Both the position numbers and the translations under genes were made by a program. This document shows positions 1 to 10,479 of a stretch of 64,000 bases of DNA, piece by piece. The notes below the pieces were generated by a model. The model was not told the DNA's origin, searched no databases, and worked only from the letters and a program-made list of their open reading frames with translations. Each line of letters starts with the position of its first letter. Position 1 is the first letter of the stretch. The DNA is from Capra hircus (taxonomy: Eukaryota; Chordata; Mammalia; Artiodactyla; Bovidae): contig NC_030819.1 in the NCBI RefSeq assembly GCF_001704415.2, positions 36,884,575 to 36,948,574 on the forward strand, given 5' to 3'.

Positions 1-137
1 ATGAGATGGTTGGATGGCATCACCAACTTGATAGACATGAGTCTGAGCAAACTCTGGGAGATAGTAAAGAACATGGAAGCCTGGAGTGCTTCAGTCCATG
101 AGGTTGCAAAGAGTCAGACACAACTGAGCAACTGAAC
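1..137 (+). mobile_element. BovB LINE 3' end, cut by window edge
   Basis: The sequence matches the last ~140 bases of BovB in sense: the conserved block running from the GATGG-TTGGATGGCATCACC stretch to the terminal CAACTGAGCAACTGAAC. The 5' part lies outside the window. Several differences from the usual ending (CAACTTGATAG, TGAGGTTGC) suggest an older copy. It is noncoding here, apart from the last codons of the RT C-terminal region. Confidence 0.8.
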
Positions 138-204
138 AAGACATTAATGAGTTTGATAGGAGGTCTTTCAGTGGAATGGTGGAAAGAAAATTTAAGTTAA
201 ATTT

Positions 205-216
205 AATTTAAAGTAA
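205..216. repeat. Left TSD of inverted BovB (AATTTAAAGTAA)
   Basis: The twelve bases AATTTAAAGTAA recur exactly at 1443-1454. They bracket the BovB insertion and fix both of its ends. Confidence 0.85.
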
Positions 217-1442
217 GTTCAGTTCAGTTCAGTCGCTCAGTCATGTCCGACTCTTTGCGACCCCATGAATTGCAGCACGGCAGGCCTCCCTGTCCATCAC
301 CAACTCCCGGAGTTCACTCAAACCCATGTCCATTGAGTTGGTGATGCCATCCAGCCATCTCATCCTCTGTTGTCCCCTTCTCCTCCTGCCCCCAATCCCT
401 CCCAGCATCAGATTCTTTTCCCATGAATCAACTCTTCGCATGAGGTGGCCAAAGTACTGGAGTTTCAGCTTTAGCATCATTCCTTCCAAAGAACACCCAG
501 GACTGATCTCCTTTAGAATGGACTGGTTGGATCTCCTTGCAGTCCAAGGGACTCTCAAGAGTCTTCTCCAACACCACAGTTCATCGATTCTTCAGCACTC
601 AGCTTTCTTCACAGTCCAACTCTCACAGCCATACATGACCACTGGAAAAGCCATAGCCTTGACTAGACGGACCTTTGTTGGCAAAGTAATGTCTCTGCTT
701 TTGAATATACTATCTAGGTTGGTCACAACTTTCCTTCCAAGGAGTAAGCGTCTTTTAAATTTAATGGCTGCAATCAACATCTGCAGTGATTTTGGAGCCA
801 AAAAAAAAAAAAGTCGGACACAGTTTCCACTGTTTCCCCAACCATTTGCCATGAAGTGATGGGACCAGATGCCATGAACTTAGTTTTCTGAATGTGGAGC
901 TTTAAGCCAACTTTTTCACTCTCCTCTTTCACTTTCATCAAGAGGCTTTTTAGTTCCTCTTCACTTTCTGCCATAAGGGTGGTGTCATCTGCATATCAGA
1001 GGTTATTGATATTTCTCCCGATAATCTTGATTCCAGTCTGCACTTCTTCCAGCCCAGCATTTCTCATGATGTACTCTGCATAGAAGTTAAATAAGCAGGA
1101 TGACAATATACAGCCTTGACGTACTCCTTTTCCTATTTGGAACCAGTCTGTTGTTCCATGTCCAGTTCTAACTGTTGCTTCCTGACCTGCATATAGGTTT
1201 CTCAAGAGGCAGGTCAGGTGGTCTGGTATTCCCATATCTTTCAGAATTTTCCACAGTTTATTGGGATCCACACAGTCAAAGGCTTTGGCATAGTCAATAA
1301 AGCAGAAATAGATGCTTTTCTGGAACTCTCTTGCCTTCTCCATGATCCAGCAAATGTTGATAAATTGATCTCTGCAATACATGAACCATGAACTTCCAGA
1401 TGTTCAAGCTGGTTTTAGAAAAGGCAGAAGAACCAGAGATCA
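217..1442 (-). mobile_element. BovB LINE, 5'-truncated and 5'-inverted (twin-primed)
   Basis: The 3' tail, reading as (TCAGT)n on the plus strand, starts at 217. Reverse-strand BovB then runs to about 1380, from the RT palm to the 3' end. At 1381-1442 the BovB segment lying immediately upstream in the normal element appears in the opposite orientation. Exact 12-base TSDs (205-216 and 1443-1454) flank the composite, so both pieces arrived in one event. The breakpoint sits in the shared AGAGATCAAATT region, i.e. with microhomology. Confidence 0.88.
592..1382 (-). pseudogene. BovB ORF2 reverse-transcriptase remnant
   Basis: A broken RT domain lies on the reverse strand. The first open piece (996-1382) carries the motif-A segment FIDYAKAFD, the RQGCIL motif and the region leading into YADD. 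The codon before ADD is changed: the plus strand reads CATCTGCATATCAGAGG, so YADD persists but an in-frame stop follows the preceding NNL. Further pieces (774-974, 592-852) continue the domain in shifted frames. The A-run near 800-812 shifts the frame. It cannot encode active RT. Confidence 0.75.
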
Positions 1443-1454
1443 AATTTAAAGTAA

Positions 1455-3078
1455 ATTGGACAGGAAAAACAAATGAGAAAAGTCAAAAGGGTGAATATTG
1501 ACAACTCTTCTGAGATTTATCTATTGGGGAGCAGAAAAGAAAAGCAGTATTTGGAGAGGGATGTGAGGTCAAGGGGAAATATATATATTTATAATTTTAG
1601 GATGGACAATATCAAGTCATGTTTTTAAATAAATGGAAATGATCCAGTAGAGACTGATGATATTACAGAATAGAAATGGGGATAACTGGGTGAGCAAATA
1701 GTAAGAAAGTATAGTGGAGAGGTTGCCTTTGATAGGAAAGCCCCTAAGAGAAGAGAAAGCTATCAAAACTAATACAAGTGAATTTATGGGTTAGATGGGA
1801 AGATGAGATTGTTTTCATCTGATTGCATCGATTTTATGGAGGAAATGCAAGATGACATTACCCAGTGGTGGGAAAAGAGGAATGGAAGGGATTAGAGTTG
1901 TGAGATGAGAGGGTGTATTAGTTTCCTAGGGCTGTATGAACATGCTGGATTGTTCAGTTTTGCTTGCCACTGCCTTACTCAGTGGCTGCCAATGTAAGAT
2001 GATCCCAAGGATCATGGGTTTACAGGATTCAAACTTCAGATCTTGGGCTTCTCCATGTACTTTGTCCCCTCTTCTTAGAACACTCCCCACCCTTAAGAGA
2101 CCCACTGTGGTGGCTTAAAAGATGGTTCTCAGGTTCTCCACTTGCCTCCACCTCTAGAGGTGAGCTTAATCCCCTCCCCTTGAGATGGGCTGGACTTAGT
2201 GACTTACTTCTATTGAATATCAAAAGGCAGAAGTGAAGAAATAACACTTTAAGATACACTTATATGAAGAATTCAAGGGGGACAACGACTCACTGCCTCA
2301 TAGCAGATAAGTGAGGCTGAAGTTCAGCTGTCCTTCATCCAGCTGACTACCTTCCAGTGGAAGGATAGTACCACCTCACACAGAGGGCATCAGATCAGCT
2401 CCCCTCTGGCCCCCACTGCCACCACAGGGCAAACATGCCAATAACCCCCAAGCCCATCTCCTACCACCTCATCCAGCCTCTGTGAACCTGGAGCTTTCAG
2501 AAGTTTTTCTCTTGAATTTGGGCTGGAGTAGAGTGAATGAATATTCCCAAAACTTTTTTCCTTAAATAGACCACTGTTTTCCCCATCCTTTGGCAAAAGG
2601 AAACAGGATTTTTCTTGGAGCTTTTTATGTCTGTGCCTGATTCTGATGATGGGTTGGTAGCTTCTGAGGCACTCTCTGGGATGTATGGGAGGAATTATCT
2701 GGGGAGGCAACCACCACTATACTGTCCCTCAAGTCCTAAGGTCCTAGGCAATCAGTCTCCTTTCAGCTTTCAGAGACTTTCTCTGCTTGTAGTATGTCAA
2801 GGATATTTCGCTGTTGCTATTATTAAAGGGAAGGAGCTGGGAGGAATGGGACAGCTGCATCTTGGAGGAACGGGAAGTCTAGTTTTAAATTTTGATCAAT
2901 ATCCCTCCATTTCCTAAGTTTTGAATGAGGAAACACAAAGTTTCAGGTTTAAAACTGCAAAGGATGGGCTGCCAATGATGATTCATGTAAATGCCAATGA
3001 AGACTTGATAGCTTTCATTATGTTGGTGTACTGCTTACAGTAGTTCATAGGTTTTGAGTCCCAACCCTATTTTGCCTA
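1455..3078. other. No gene; old-repeat debris and unique sequence
   Basis: No convincing coding frame was seen. TTAGTTTCCTAGGGCTG at 1920-1936 resembles the reverse-strand 3' end of a MaLR LTR. The segment around 2100-2260 (GGGCTGGACTTAGTGACTTAC) resembles a decayed mammalian LTR-type repeat, but I cannot name it. The rest looks unique. Confidence 0.4.
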
Positions 3079-3080
3079 TG

Positions 3081-3295
3081 AAAGTGAAAGTGTTAGTTGC
3101 TCAGTTGTGTCCAATTCTTTGCAACCCTATTAACTGTAGCCTGTCAGGCTCCTTTGTCCATAGAATTATCCAGGCAAGAAGACTGGCATATGTAGCCATT
3201 CCCTTCTCCAGGGGATCTTCCTGACCCAAGGATTGAACCTGGGTGTCCCACATTACAGGCAGATTCTTTACCATCTGAGCCACCAGGGAAGCGCC
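3081..3295 (-). mobile_element. Bov-tA SINE
   Basis: This is a reverse-strand tRNA-derived ruminant SINE. The tRNA-like head is on the right (complement of GCTTCCCTGGTGGCTCAGA near 3275-3294). A B-box-like GGTTCAATCC complement lies near 3225-3240, and the BovA body and 3' end are on the left (GTTAGTTGCTCAGTTGTGTCC). It is noncoding, and it needs LINE enzymes in trans (family knowledge). Confidence 0.9.
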
Positions 3296-3296
3296 T

Positions 3297-3648
3297 GTAA
3301 GTTCTGTTAATTTCTAAGCACTCTTCTGCAATTTACAAAGGTTTTTTTCTGGATCATTTATATGATGTTAGAACAGACATACCTATATTTTGTAATCTGA
3401 ATTTGTAAAGTATTTATCTTCAACAGGTAAACTCACCATCTCCCCTCTCTCTTAGCACACTTACTTTAATTATCTGTTATATATTAGCTTGATTTCCTCC
3501 AACAAGATCTCTTTCAGGTAAGAATGTCACTATAAGGTCTGATCCTCTTTGTGGTCCATCTACGAGTTAGGATGTCACTTGAGAATGCTCCCTCACAAAG
3601 GACAATCTGTTGTCCTATTTCTGTCCATAAAGTACAATTGAGCACTTT
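3297..3648. other. No gene; unique AT-rich sequence
   Basis: No repeat or coding frame was recognised between the Bov-tA and the L1 target site. Confidence 0.4.
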
Positions 3649-3667
3649 AAATAGTTCATTTATTTTA
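3649..3667. repeat. Left TSD of inverted L1 (19 bp)
   Basis: AAATAGTTCATTTATTTTA is repeated exactly at 5936-5954. It starts in an A/T-rich context typical of an L1 endonuclease target. Confidence 0.93.
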
Positions 3668-4011
3668 TTTTTTTTTTATTTTTTTTTGTTATTTTTTTTT
3701 ATTTTTTATTTATTTTTTTTTTTTAATTTTAAAATCTTAAATTCTTACATGCGTTCCCAAACATGAACCCCCCTCCCACCTCCCTCCCCACAACATCTCT
3801 CTGGGTCATCCCCATGCACCTGCCCCAAGCAAGCTGCACCCTACGTCAGACATGGACTGGCGATTCAATTCTTACATGACAGTATACATGTTAGAATTCC
3901 CATTCTCCCAAATCGTCCCACCCTCTCCCTCTCCCTCTGAGTCCAAAAGTCCATTATACACATCTGTGTCTTTTTTCCTGTCTTGCATACAGGGTCGTCA
4001 TTGCCATCTTC

Positions 4012-4718
4012 CTAAATTCCATATATATGTGTTAGTATACTGTATTGGTGTTTTTCTTTCTGGCTTACTTCACTCTGTATAATTGGCTCCAGTTTCATCC
4101 ATCTCATCAGAACTGATTCAAATGAATTCTTTTTAACGGCTGAGTAATACTCCATTGTGTATATGTACCACAGCTTTCTTATCCATTCATCTGCTGATGG
4201 ACATCTAGGTTGTTTCCATGTCCTGGCTATTATAAACAGTGCTGCGATGAACATTGGGGTACATGTGTCTCTTTCAATTCTGGTTTCCTCGGTGTGTATG
4301 CCCAGAAGTGGGATTGCTGGGTCATAAGGTAGTTCTATTTGCAATTTTTTAAGGAATCTCCACACTGTTCTCCATAGTGGCTGTACTAGTTTGCATTCCC
4401 ACCAACAGTGTAGGAGGGTTCCCTTTTCTCCACACCCTCTCCAGCATTTATTGCTTGCAGATTTTTGGATCGCAGCCATTCTGACTGGTGTGAAGTGGTA
4501 CCTCATTGTGGTTTTGATTTGCATTTCTCTAATAATGAGTGATGTTGAGCATCTTTTCATGTGTTTGTTAGCCATCCGTATGTCTTCTTTGGAGAAATGT
4601 CTATTTAGTTCTTTGGCCCATTTTTTGATTGGGTCGTTTATTTTTCTGGAATTGAGCTGCAGAAGTTGCTTGTATATTTTTGAGATTAGTTGTTTGTCAG
4701 TTGTTTCATTTGCTATTA
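4012..4718 (-). pseudogene. L1 ORF2 C-terminal fragment
   Basis: An uninterrupted reverse-strand frame of about 235 codons encodes the C-terminal third of L1 ORF2p and ends at the natural stop after HIYGI. It carries the conserved C-terminal cysteine motif CX3CX7HX4C, with residues C97, C101, H109 and C114 counted from the methionine at 4734. The MEYYSA block near the end is also typical of L1. The first few codons come from beyond the inversion junction. It is separated from the RT domain by the inversion and cannot make a functional protein. Confidence 0.9.
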
Positions 4719-5935
4719 TACAAACCCACAGCAAACATTATCCTCAATGGTGAAAAATTGAAAGCATTCCCCCTAAAGTCAGGAACAAGACAAGGGTGTC
4801 CACTTTCACCGCTACTATTCAACATAGTTCTGGAAGTTTTGGCCACAGCAATCAGAGCAGAAAAAGAAATAAAAGGAATCCAAATTGGAAAAGAAGAAGT
4901 AAAACTCTCACTGTTTGCAGATGACATGATCCTCTACATGGAAAACCCTAAAGACTCCACCAGAAAATTACTAGACCTAATCAATGAATATAGTAAAGTT
5001 GCAGGATATAAAATCAACACACAGAAATCCCTTGCATTCCTATACATGAATAATGAGAAAGTAGAAAAAGAAATTAAGGAAACAATTCCATTCACCATTG
5101 CAACGAAAAGAATAAAATACTTAGGAATATATCTACCTAAAGAAACTAAAGACCTATATATAGAAAACTATAAAACACTGATGAAAGAAATCAAAGAGGA
5201 CACTAATAGATGGAGAAATATACCATGTTCATGGATCGGAAGAATCAATATAGTGAAAATGAGTATACTACCCAAAGCAATTTACAAATTTAATGCAATC
5301 CCTGTCAAGCTACCAGCCACATTTTTCACAGAACTAGAACAAATAATTTCAAGATTTGTATGGAAACACAAAAAACCTCAAATAGCCAAAGCAATCTTGA
5401 GAAAGAAGAATGGAACTGGAGGAATCAACTTGCCTGACTTCAGGCTCTACTACAAAGCCACAGTCATCAAGACAGTATGGTACTGGCACAAAGACAGACA
5501 TATAGATCAATGGAACAAAATAGAAAGCCCAGAGATAAATCCACACACATATGGACACCTTATCTTTGACAAAGGAGGCAAGAATATACAATGGAGTAAA
5601 GACAATCTCTTTAACAAGTGGTGCTGGGAAAACTGGTCAACCACTTGTAAAAGAATGAAACTAGATCACTTTCTAACACCGTACACAAAAATAAACTCAA
5701 AATGGATTAAAGATCTAAATGTAAGATCAGAAACTATAAAACTCCTAGAGGAGAACATAGGCAAAACACTCTCAGACATAAATCACAGCAGGATCCTCTA
5801 TGATCCACCTCCCAGAATTCTGGAAATAAAAGCAAAAATAAACAAATGGGATCTAATTAAAATTAAAAGCTTCTGTACAACAAAGGAAAATATAAGCAAG
5901 GTGAAAAGACAGCCTTCTGAATGGGAGAAAATAAT
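4719..5935 (+). pseudogene. L1 ORF2 reverse-transcriptase fragment (inverted piece)
   Basis: The frame is open for about 405 codons with no stop or frameshift. It begins in the RT palm (YKPTANIILNG), then has the TRQGCPLSPLLFN block and the catalytic FADD at 4914-4925, followed by the thumb and the start of the C-terminal region (GIYLPKETKDL, GGINLPDFRLYYKA). The endonuclease and the first catalytic aspartate motif are missing because the copy is 5' truncated. The open frame continues by chance through the TSD to 6077. It is defective because of truncation and inversion. Confidence 0.9.
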
Positions 5936-5954
5936 AAATAGTTCATTTATTTTA
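5936..5954. repeat. Right TSD of inverted L1
   Basis: This is an exact copy of 3649-3667. It marks the edge of the inverted 5' piece. Confidence 0.93.
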
Positions 5955-6164
5955 AATACCTTCATGACAATAACCAGTTCAATGGACTCTGCAGATAAAA
6001 TACTCCCAAAATGCAGTGTTTCTTTCCTTCTGCAAATGGCTATTTTTTTTTTCATATCACACTACATCTATGCTTGAGTCAATAAAGCAGAAGCCCATGC
6101 ATATGTAATAATCATGTATTTCATTTCCTCCTTGGTTGAATGAAGTATTTAGTTGAGTCCAGGA

Positions 6165-6173
6165 GAGATGGTC

Positions 6174-6176
<3 letters not shown>
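6165..6176. repeat. Left TSD of BOV-A2 (GAGATGGTCTTG)
   Basis: GAGATGGTCTTG recurs exactly at 6469-6480. Confidence 0.9.

Positions 6177-6211
<35 letters not shown>
6176..6211. repeat. (GCT)12 microsatellite in SINE tail
   Basis: Twelve perfect GCT units form the 3' tail of the reverse-strand BOV-A2. Other BOV-A2 tails in the window have about four to six units, so this one has expanded. It is a likely length polymorphism. Confidence 0.9.
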
Positions 6212-6468
6212 AAGTCGCTTCAGTCGTGTCCGACTCTGTGCAACCCCATAGACAGCAGCCCACCAGGCTCCTCCATCCCTGGGATTCTCCAGGCAAGAAT
6301 ACTGGAGTGGATTGCCATCTCCTCCAATGGATGAAAGTGAAAAGTGAAAGTGAAGTCGCTCAATCATTTCCGACTCTTCGCGACCCCATGGACTGCAGCC
6401 TACCAGGCTCCTCCGTCCATGGGATTCTCCAGGCAAGAGTACTGGAGTGGGGTGCCATTGCCTTCTCC
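6177..6468 (-). mobile_element. BOV-A2 SINE (BovA dimer)
   Basis: Two BovA units lie on the reverse strand, joined by the linker with GAAAGTGAAAAGTGAAAGTG near 6334-6353. The tail is the GCT run on the left. Exact 12-base TSDs flank it. A frame across it appears to encode poly-alanine, but that is only the translated GCT tail. Confidence 0.93.
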
Positions 6469-7059
6469 GAGATGGTCTTGAGGGCCCCCTAATTATTACA
6501 TGTTCTCTTATATTTTTAAGCACCTAATCTATTGCCCAGTTTTCTTAAAATAAAACTAGCTCTTTTCAAGAGGTAGCACAGCTGATCTCCAGTAGGCACA
6601 TTCATCAAATTCCTTTTATCGATACAGTCCTTAATATTTATAAATATTTTTTCATATCCTTTTATCTTGACCTCCTCAATAGAAATAAAAGTTAAATAGG
6701 TAGCAGACTTTTAATTAGCATTTTTCAAGTGAGGAAATGAAATCTCAGGTTAAATGACATGTCCAGACTCCACATGGAATGAATTATGGTATCAGGGATT
6801 AAGCAAGGACTTCTTGATATCCTTATATATTAAATCATCAGAAGGAAAGACTATCTTTTACACATGAGCAAACTCAGGTCTTATAGTTTGGATTATATGC
6901 TGAAACCATCTCAGGGATAGTACTCATACTTTATTTTATGCAAGAAAAGAAAAAACCCCTCCCCTACCTTTAACAATCTGTCTCTCATTATCTTCACTTG
7001 TGTTTCACATGACTGAGTTTGATATTTCAGGAATCATCAGAGTATTATTCCAAACGGAG

Positions 7060-7420
7060 GAAAATCAGATAAAACCCAGTGTTCCTGGCTACGGTCTGTG
7101 TGATTATGAACACAATACTGTATTTACAGTAGGATGCTGGAGTGAATAGAGGCGGCTGCCTTTGAAAGGATGAGCATTCGTTCTGACCTAATAACTAACA
7201 CTGGGTACAATTATCTTTCTGCAAGTGGCACATTATCATTTGACACATTAATTGCTGTGTCATTTCTTTCGGAAAGGCAGATTGGGAGTCTAATACAAAC
7301 CAAAGGCTTTATGAATTATCCATGTCATATGCTTCAGCACTGATGTACCTTTCCCAAAATAAAATCAACCAAATCTCATCTTCTGTTCTCAATTACCATG
7401 GGCCAAACTGTGCCACCCTG
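7060..7420. promoter_or_regulatory. Candidate conserved noncoding element
   Basis: This is repeat-free, moderately AT-rich sequence with homeodomain-type cores (CTAATAACTAAC near 7187, CATTAATTGC near 7245) and no coding frame. I see nothing that proves conservation. The call is inference from texture and from the absence of insertions, and cross-species alignment would decide it. Confidence 0.25.
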
Positions 7421-8039
7421 TGACCCCGAGGGCCTTCTTCCTGTATCTTGGCATTTCTGATAAACATCAACCATGGTCCACTTATTCACTACGGCTGTGA
7501 ACGCGATCCTCCTCATAGGCAAGCCACAGAGACATATCTTTTGTAGCAGGAACATTCTTTATGACACAGCTTTTGCCTTGGGATTATTGCACCAGAGCAA
7601 TAGATCTCCTTTTACTGTGTCCCTTTGACCTTAGTTCCACTCTTTTCCAGGAAGGGCTCTTTGGATGGAGAACCGTTTCCAGGGCAAAAAGATCCCAGCA
7701 AGCCCCAAACATTCAAGTCTGGATGACCTTCCATTGCTGCCCCTGTCGCTCGGCAGCCTTCAAAGCTGATGGGCTGGCGGCCCTGGGTTTGCCTCTGGGC
7801 CTGTCATCTGTCGTGTTGTTAGACCGCTGATGGGCTGTCGCTGCCTGCCCTACCCCCTCCCCCAACCCCGAAGCTCCTACCTCCCTCCTCCAACGTGGGC
7901 TGCCGCTGGATGATAAAATCAGGCAACCTCACAGCCCTTCATCCTCCTCCAGATCCCAGTGGTTGATTCAGTCTCAAAGCAGAAAACACAACCCTCCCAT
8001 TGTCCTCCCAAATACACTGGGTGTGTGCATATTCCACAA

Positions 8040-8640
8040 CAAATTGCCATTTAAAAAAAAATCAGAATTAGAATGCACGTGATGTTCTGTATTTTGCTGC
8101 TAGTGAATGCCACGCCCCCCGCAAGACCCATCTCCCCTTTTGGTTTTAATTGGGTTCTTTCTGTTGCTTTCATATCAGTTTGCACCTGACTGACATATAC
8201 TGCTGCTGATTATCAAGTGAGTTGTTCGATGAGCGAGAGGTATGATAAATTAAACATGCTATGTATCACTCACTGCATCCATCTTTAGCTGCTTCATGGT
8301 ACATTATAATTTGGGAAGGCACTATTAAAATAAAATATTAAAGAATAAGCAGAAACAGCCCACTGTTAACATGTCCAATGGCAAGAGAAAATTACAGGTT
8401 TCATTGTATATGCGGCACCATCTGCCTCTTCACCGAGGCTGAGCCTTCGGCTCTCCCGGGGGAAATCGCTGTGGCTAAGTTATTCAATTAGAACAGCATT
8501 ATTGGCCAGCTCCCTTGGAGAATTGGGTTGATGATGTTGTGATTATCCTGCTCTGCATTCCTTCATGTGTCTGGCAGGCTGCAGTGCATGGCAACTTCCT
8601 TAAGTGTTTACCGAGCCCTACAGTAGAGGTGAACAATTGG
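8040..8640. promoter_or_regulatory. Candidate conserved noncoding enhancer-like element
   Basis: The segment has no repeats and mixed composition. It holds several TAAT-type cores (for example TCAATTAGAACAG near 8484), a short GC-rich island near 8430-8465 (CACCGAGGCTGAGCC, CTCCCGGGGG), and a CACGTG E-box near 8077. It has the texture of a vertebrate developmental enhancer, but conservation cannot be seen from one genome. Confidence 0.28.
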
Positions 8641-9826
8641 AATGAAGAATACCAAGGATTCCTGAAAGAAAATCAATTTTGAATGAACTTTTCTTGCTTA
8701 GCTACAGCTTCAATATTCTGAATCATATTGTATTTTGGTGGACTTTCATTGAAGTAAGCGATAGAAAGGGCACTAGAGAGGAAAGTGAATTTCATTATAT
8801 GCATTTAACCTGTGGCATTGCACAAAATAATCCTTCATGTGAGATTACAAGAGAAATACTCCTGTGTCCTCAAATAGGATATTAATCTTAGAGATGGGGA
8901 AATCTCATAGGAGTACATTGCTTGTTTTAATAAAGACTTTAGTGATCCTTCAAAAACATTTGTTTTATAAAAAGTAATATTTATTTATAAGTCACTCTCT
9001 ACCAAGAGGTCAGAGTCCTTCCTTTACAGATCAAGCCATTCAACCAACTTCCTAAATGGCAGGTTGTTGGAGTTGTTTATTGTTATCTGTAGATCCTGTG
9101 GTTTGCAACTGAAGATCTAACAGTATTCCTTTTGCCTCATACAAATAGACTATATATACATCACATGTATGTATAATGGATGTATATATATGTAATTTAT
9201 ATATTTTAAATTTTAAATTATAACTGCCCACTGCAGAAAGTTGAAATTACAGAAAGATATTTAAAAATGAAAATCTAAAATTGTTTGTTTTCACACTTCT
9301 CATTAACATGTATATAGACATACACTCTGCTATAGTAAATATTTCCAAAGTGCTTATTTGCATCCTGGGGTCAATCGGGACCAGCTTTTATGATTCCTAA
9401 TTGAGCAGGAACTCAAATGTTCCCCTCATTGCTGGTTTAGATGCTGATGGATCTGGAAGGTGGCCGTCTGTATTTCAGCTTTCATGAACTGTAAGAATTT
9501 ATAAGCTCATTTTCTTTGCTCCCATTCTTTCTTGACATGCTGGTGTTAACAGTCCCTCATTTTTTAAGACCTCCTTATAAAATGAGAATATTAACCTTTT
9601 ATTGTCAGTGCATGGTTAGAGTGAAAAGGAGAGGAACTTTTATTTCATTGAATTAACTTTCTACAACAATACACCCTTTTGTACCGGGAGCCAGACAGAG
9701 TTGAAAACTCTCACAATCCTGTCCTTGGTAAACCACTGCCTGTCAGATTCTTGCCATGTAGTAGATTTCCCAACATAAGACACACTTCTATTGTTGGAAC
9801 CAGAACTATTTGGAAAATTCTTTTGG

Positions 9827-9907
9827 ATTCGGTTGGCCAAAAAATTCATCCAGGCTTTTCCATGGGATGCTATGGAAAACCTGAACAAGCTTTTTGGCCA
9901 ATCCAAT
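9827..9907. mobile_element. Mariner-type MITE (palindromic)
   Basis: Two inverted arms (GGTTGGCCAAAAAATTCATC on the left, complement of AAGCTTTTTGGCCAATCC on the right) surround a short centre, giving an ~81 bp near-palindrome. The GGTTGGCCAAAAA terminus is the one I recognise from the small mariner-derived elements of bovid genomes. Flanking TA is not clean. It has no coding capacity and depended on a mariner transposase in trans. Confidence 0.75.
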
Positions 9908-10479
9908 GTATACACTATGCAAAATTTGGATATAGATCTTTTATTTAGAATTATTGCTTCTGTATTTATATTAAAAATTGGTATATAATTTGGGGGCAGT
10001 GAGAAGACATCATATTACATTAACAATATAAAATAAATTTGGTAATTATTCTTCCTTTAATATTTATTTAATTCAGAAATATGCATGCATTTATTTATTC
10101 TAAATTCCATGAACTTAGGAACAGTATACATAGAATGGGAATTATTGATTCCTTAAGAGTTGGAAAGAACTTACCCATTATGTTGCCTATTTCCTTAATC
10201 AACTTTTAATTGCATTTCATGTTTTTGGTAGGATTTTTGCTCCTTAATAATGAAGAAAACAAGCATTTTACTGATTTTTTAAAAATATATTGACAAAGTT
10301 ATATTTTGTTGTCTCTTGGTTGCCCTAATTTATCCCTGTTTCATATGTCTCAGTGAATTCTAGTGCTCCAGGATTATATTTTTAAAATTTTGTCTGCATT
10401 TTTTTTAGCTATGAGAACTTTTATCATTTTTTTCTGCTTCTTTGTATTCTGATTCACTCATTTGTGTTATTATCTTGGT
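9908..10479. other. No gene; AT-rich unique sequence
   Basis: AT-rich sequence without a recognisable young repeat. It grades into the old L1 fragment that follows. Confidence 0.35.

Larger units (their letters stand above)
3668..5935 (-). mobile_element. Young L1 LINE, 5'-truncated and 5'-inverted
   Basis: The poly-T run at 3668-3730 is the complement of an interrupted poly-A tail. Reverse-strand L1 (3' UTR and ORF2 C-terminus) runs to about 4718. From 4719 the adjoining upstream ORF2 segment reads on the plus strand to 5935. The two pieces abut in consensus terms near the ATAATAGCAAATGAA region, and exact 19-base TSDs flank the whole. This is the classic twin-priming structure. Both ORF2 pieces are free of stops, so the insertion looks recent. 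The inserted length is 2268 bases. Confidence 0.93.
6481..9826. other. No gene; 3.3 kb largely repeat-free sequence
   Basis: No ruminant SINE, BovB or clear old repeat was seen. Two segments (about 7060-7420 and 8040-8640) have the mixed-composition, repeat-free look of mammalian conserved noncoding DNA and are listed separately. An exact octamer ATTTGCAT occurs at 9356-9363. The short open frames here resemble no protein I know. Confidence 0.45.

Noticed and set aside
326..859. 177-codon plus-strand frame rich in Ser/Leu/Pro
   Set aside because: It is the antisense shadow of a BovB ORF2 C-terminal region. The same shadow recurs at 13087-13641 and 55097-55651.
6140..6334. Open frame with a poly-alanine run
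   Set aside because: It is the translated (GCT)12 tail and body of a reverse-strand BOV-A2, not a gene.
7561..7830. 89-codon frame in possibly conserved DNA
   Set aside because: There is no recognisable protein family and no exon context. Better explained as noncoding.
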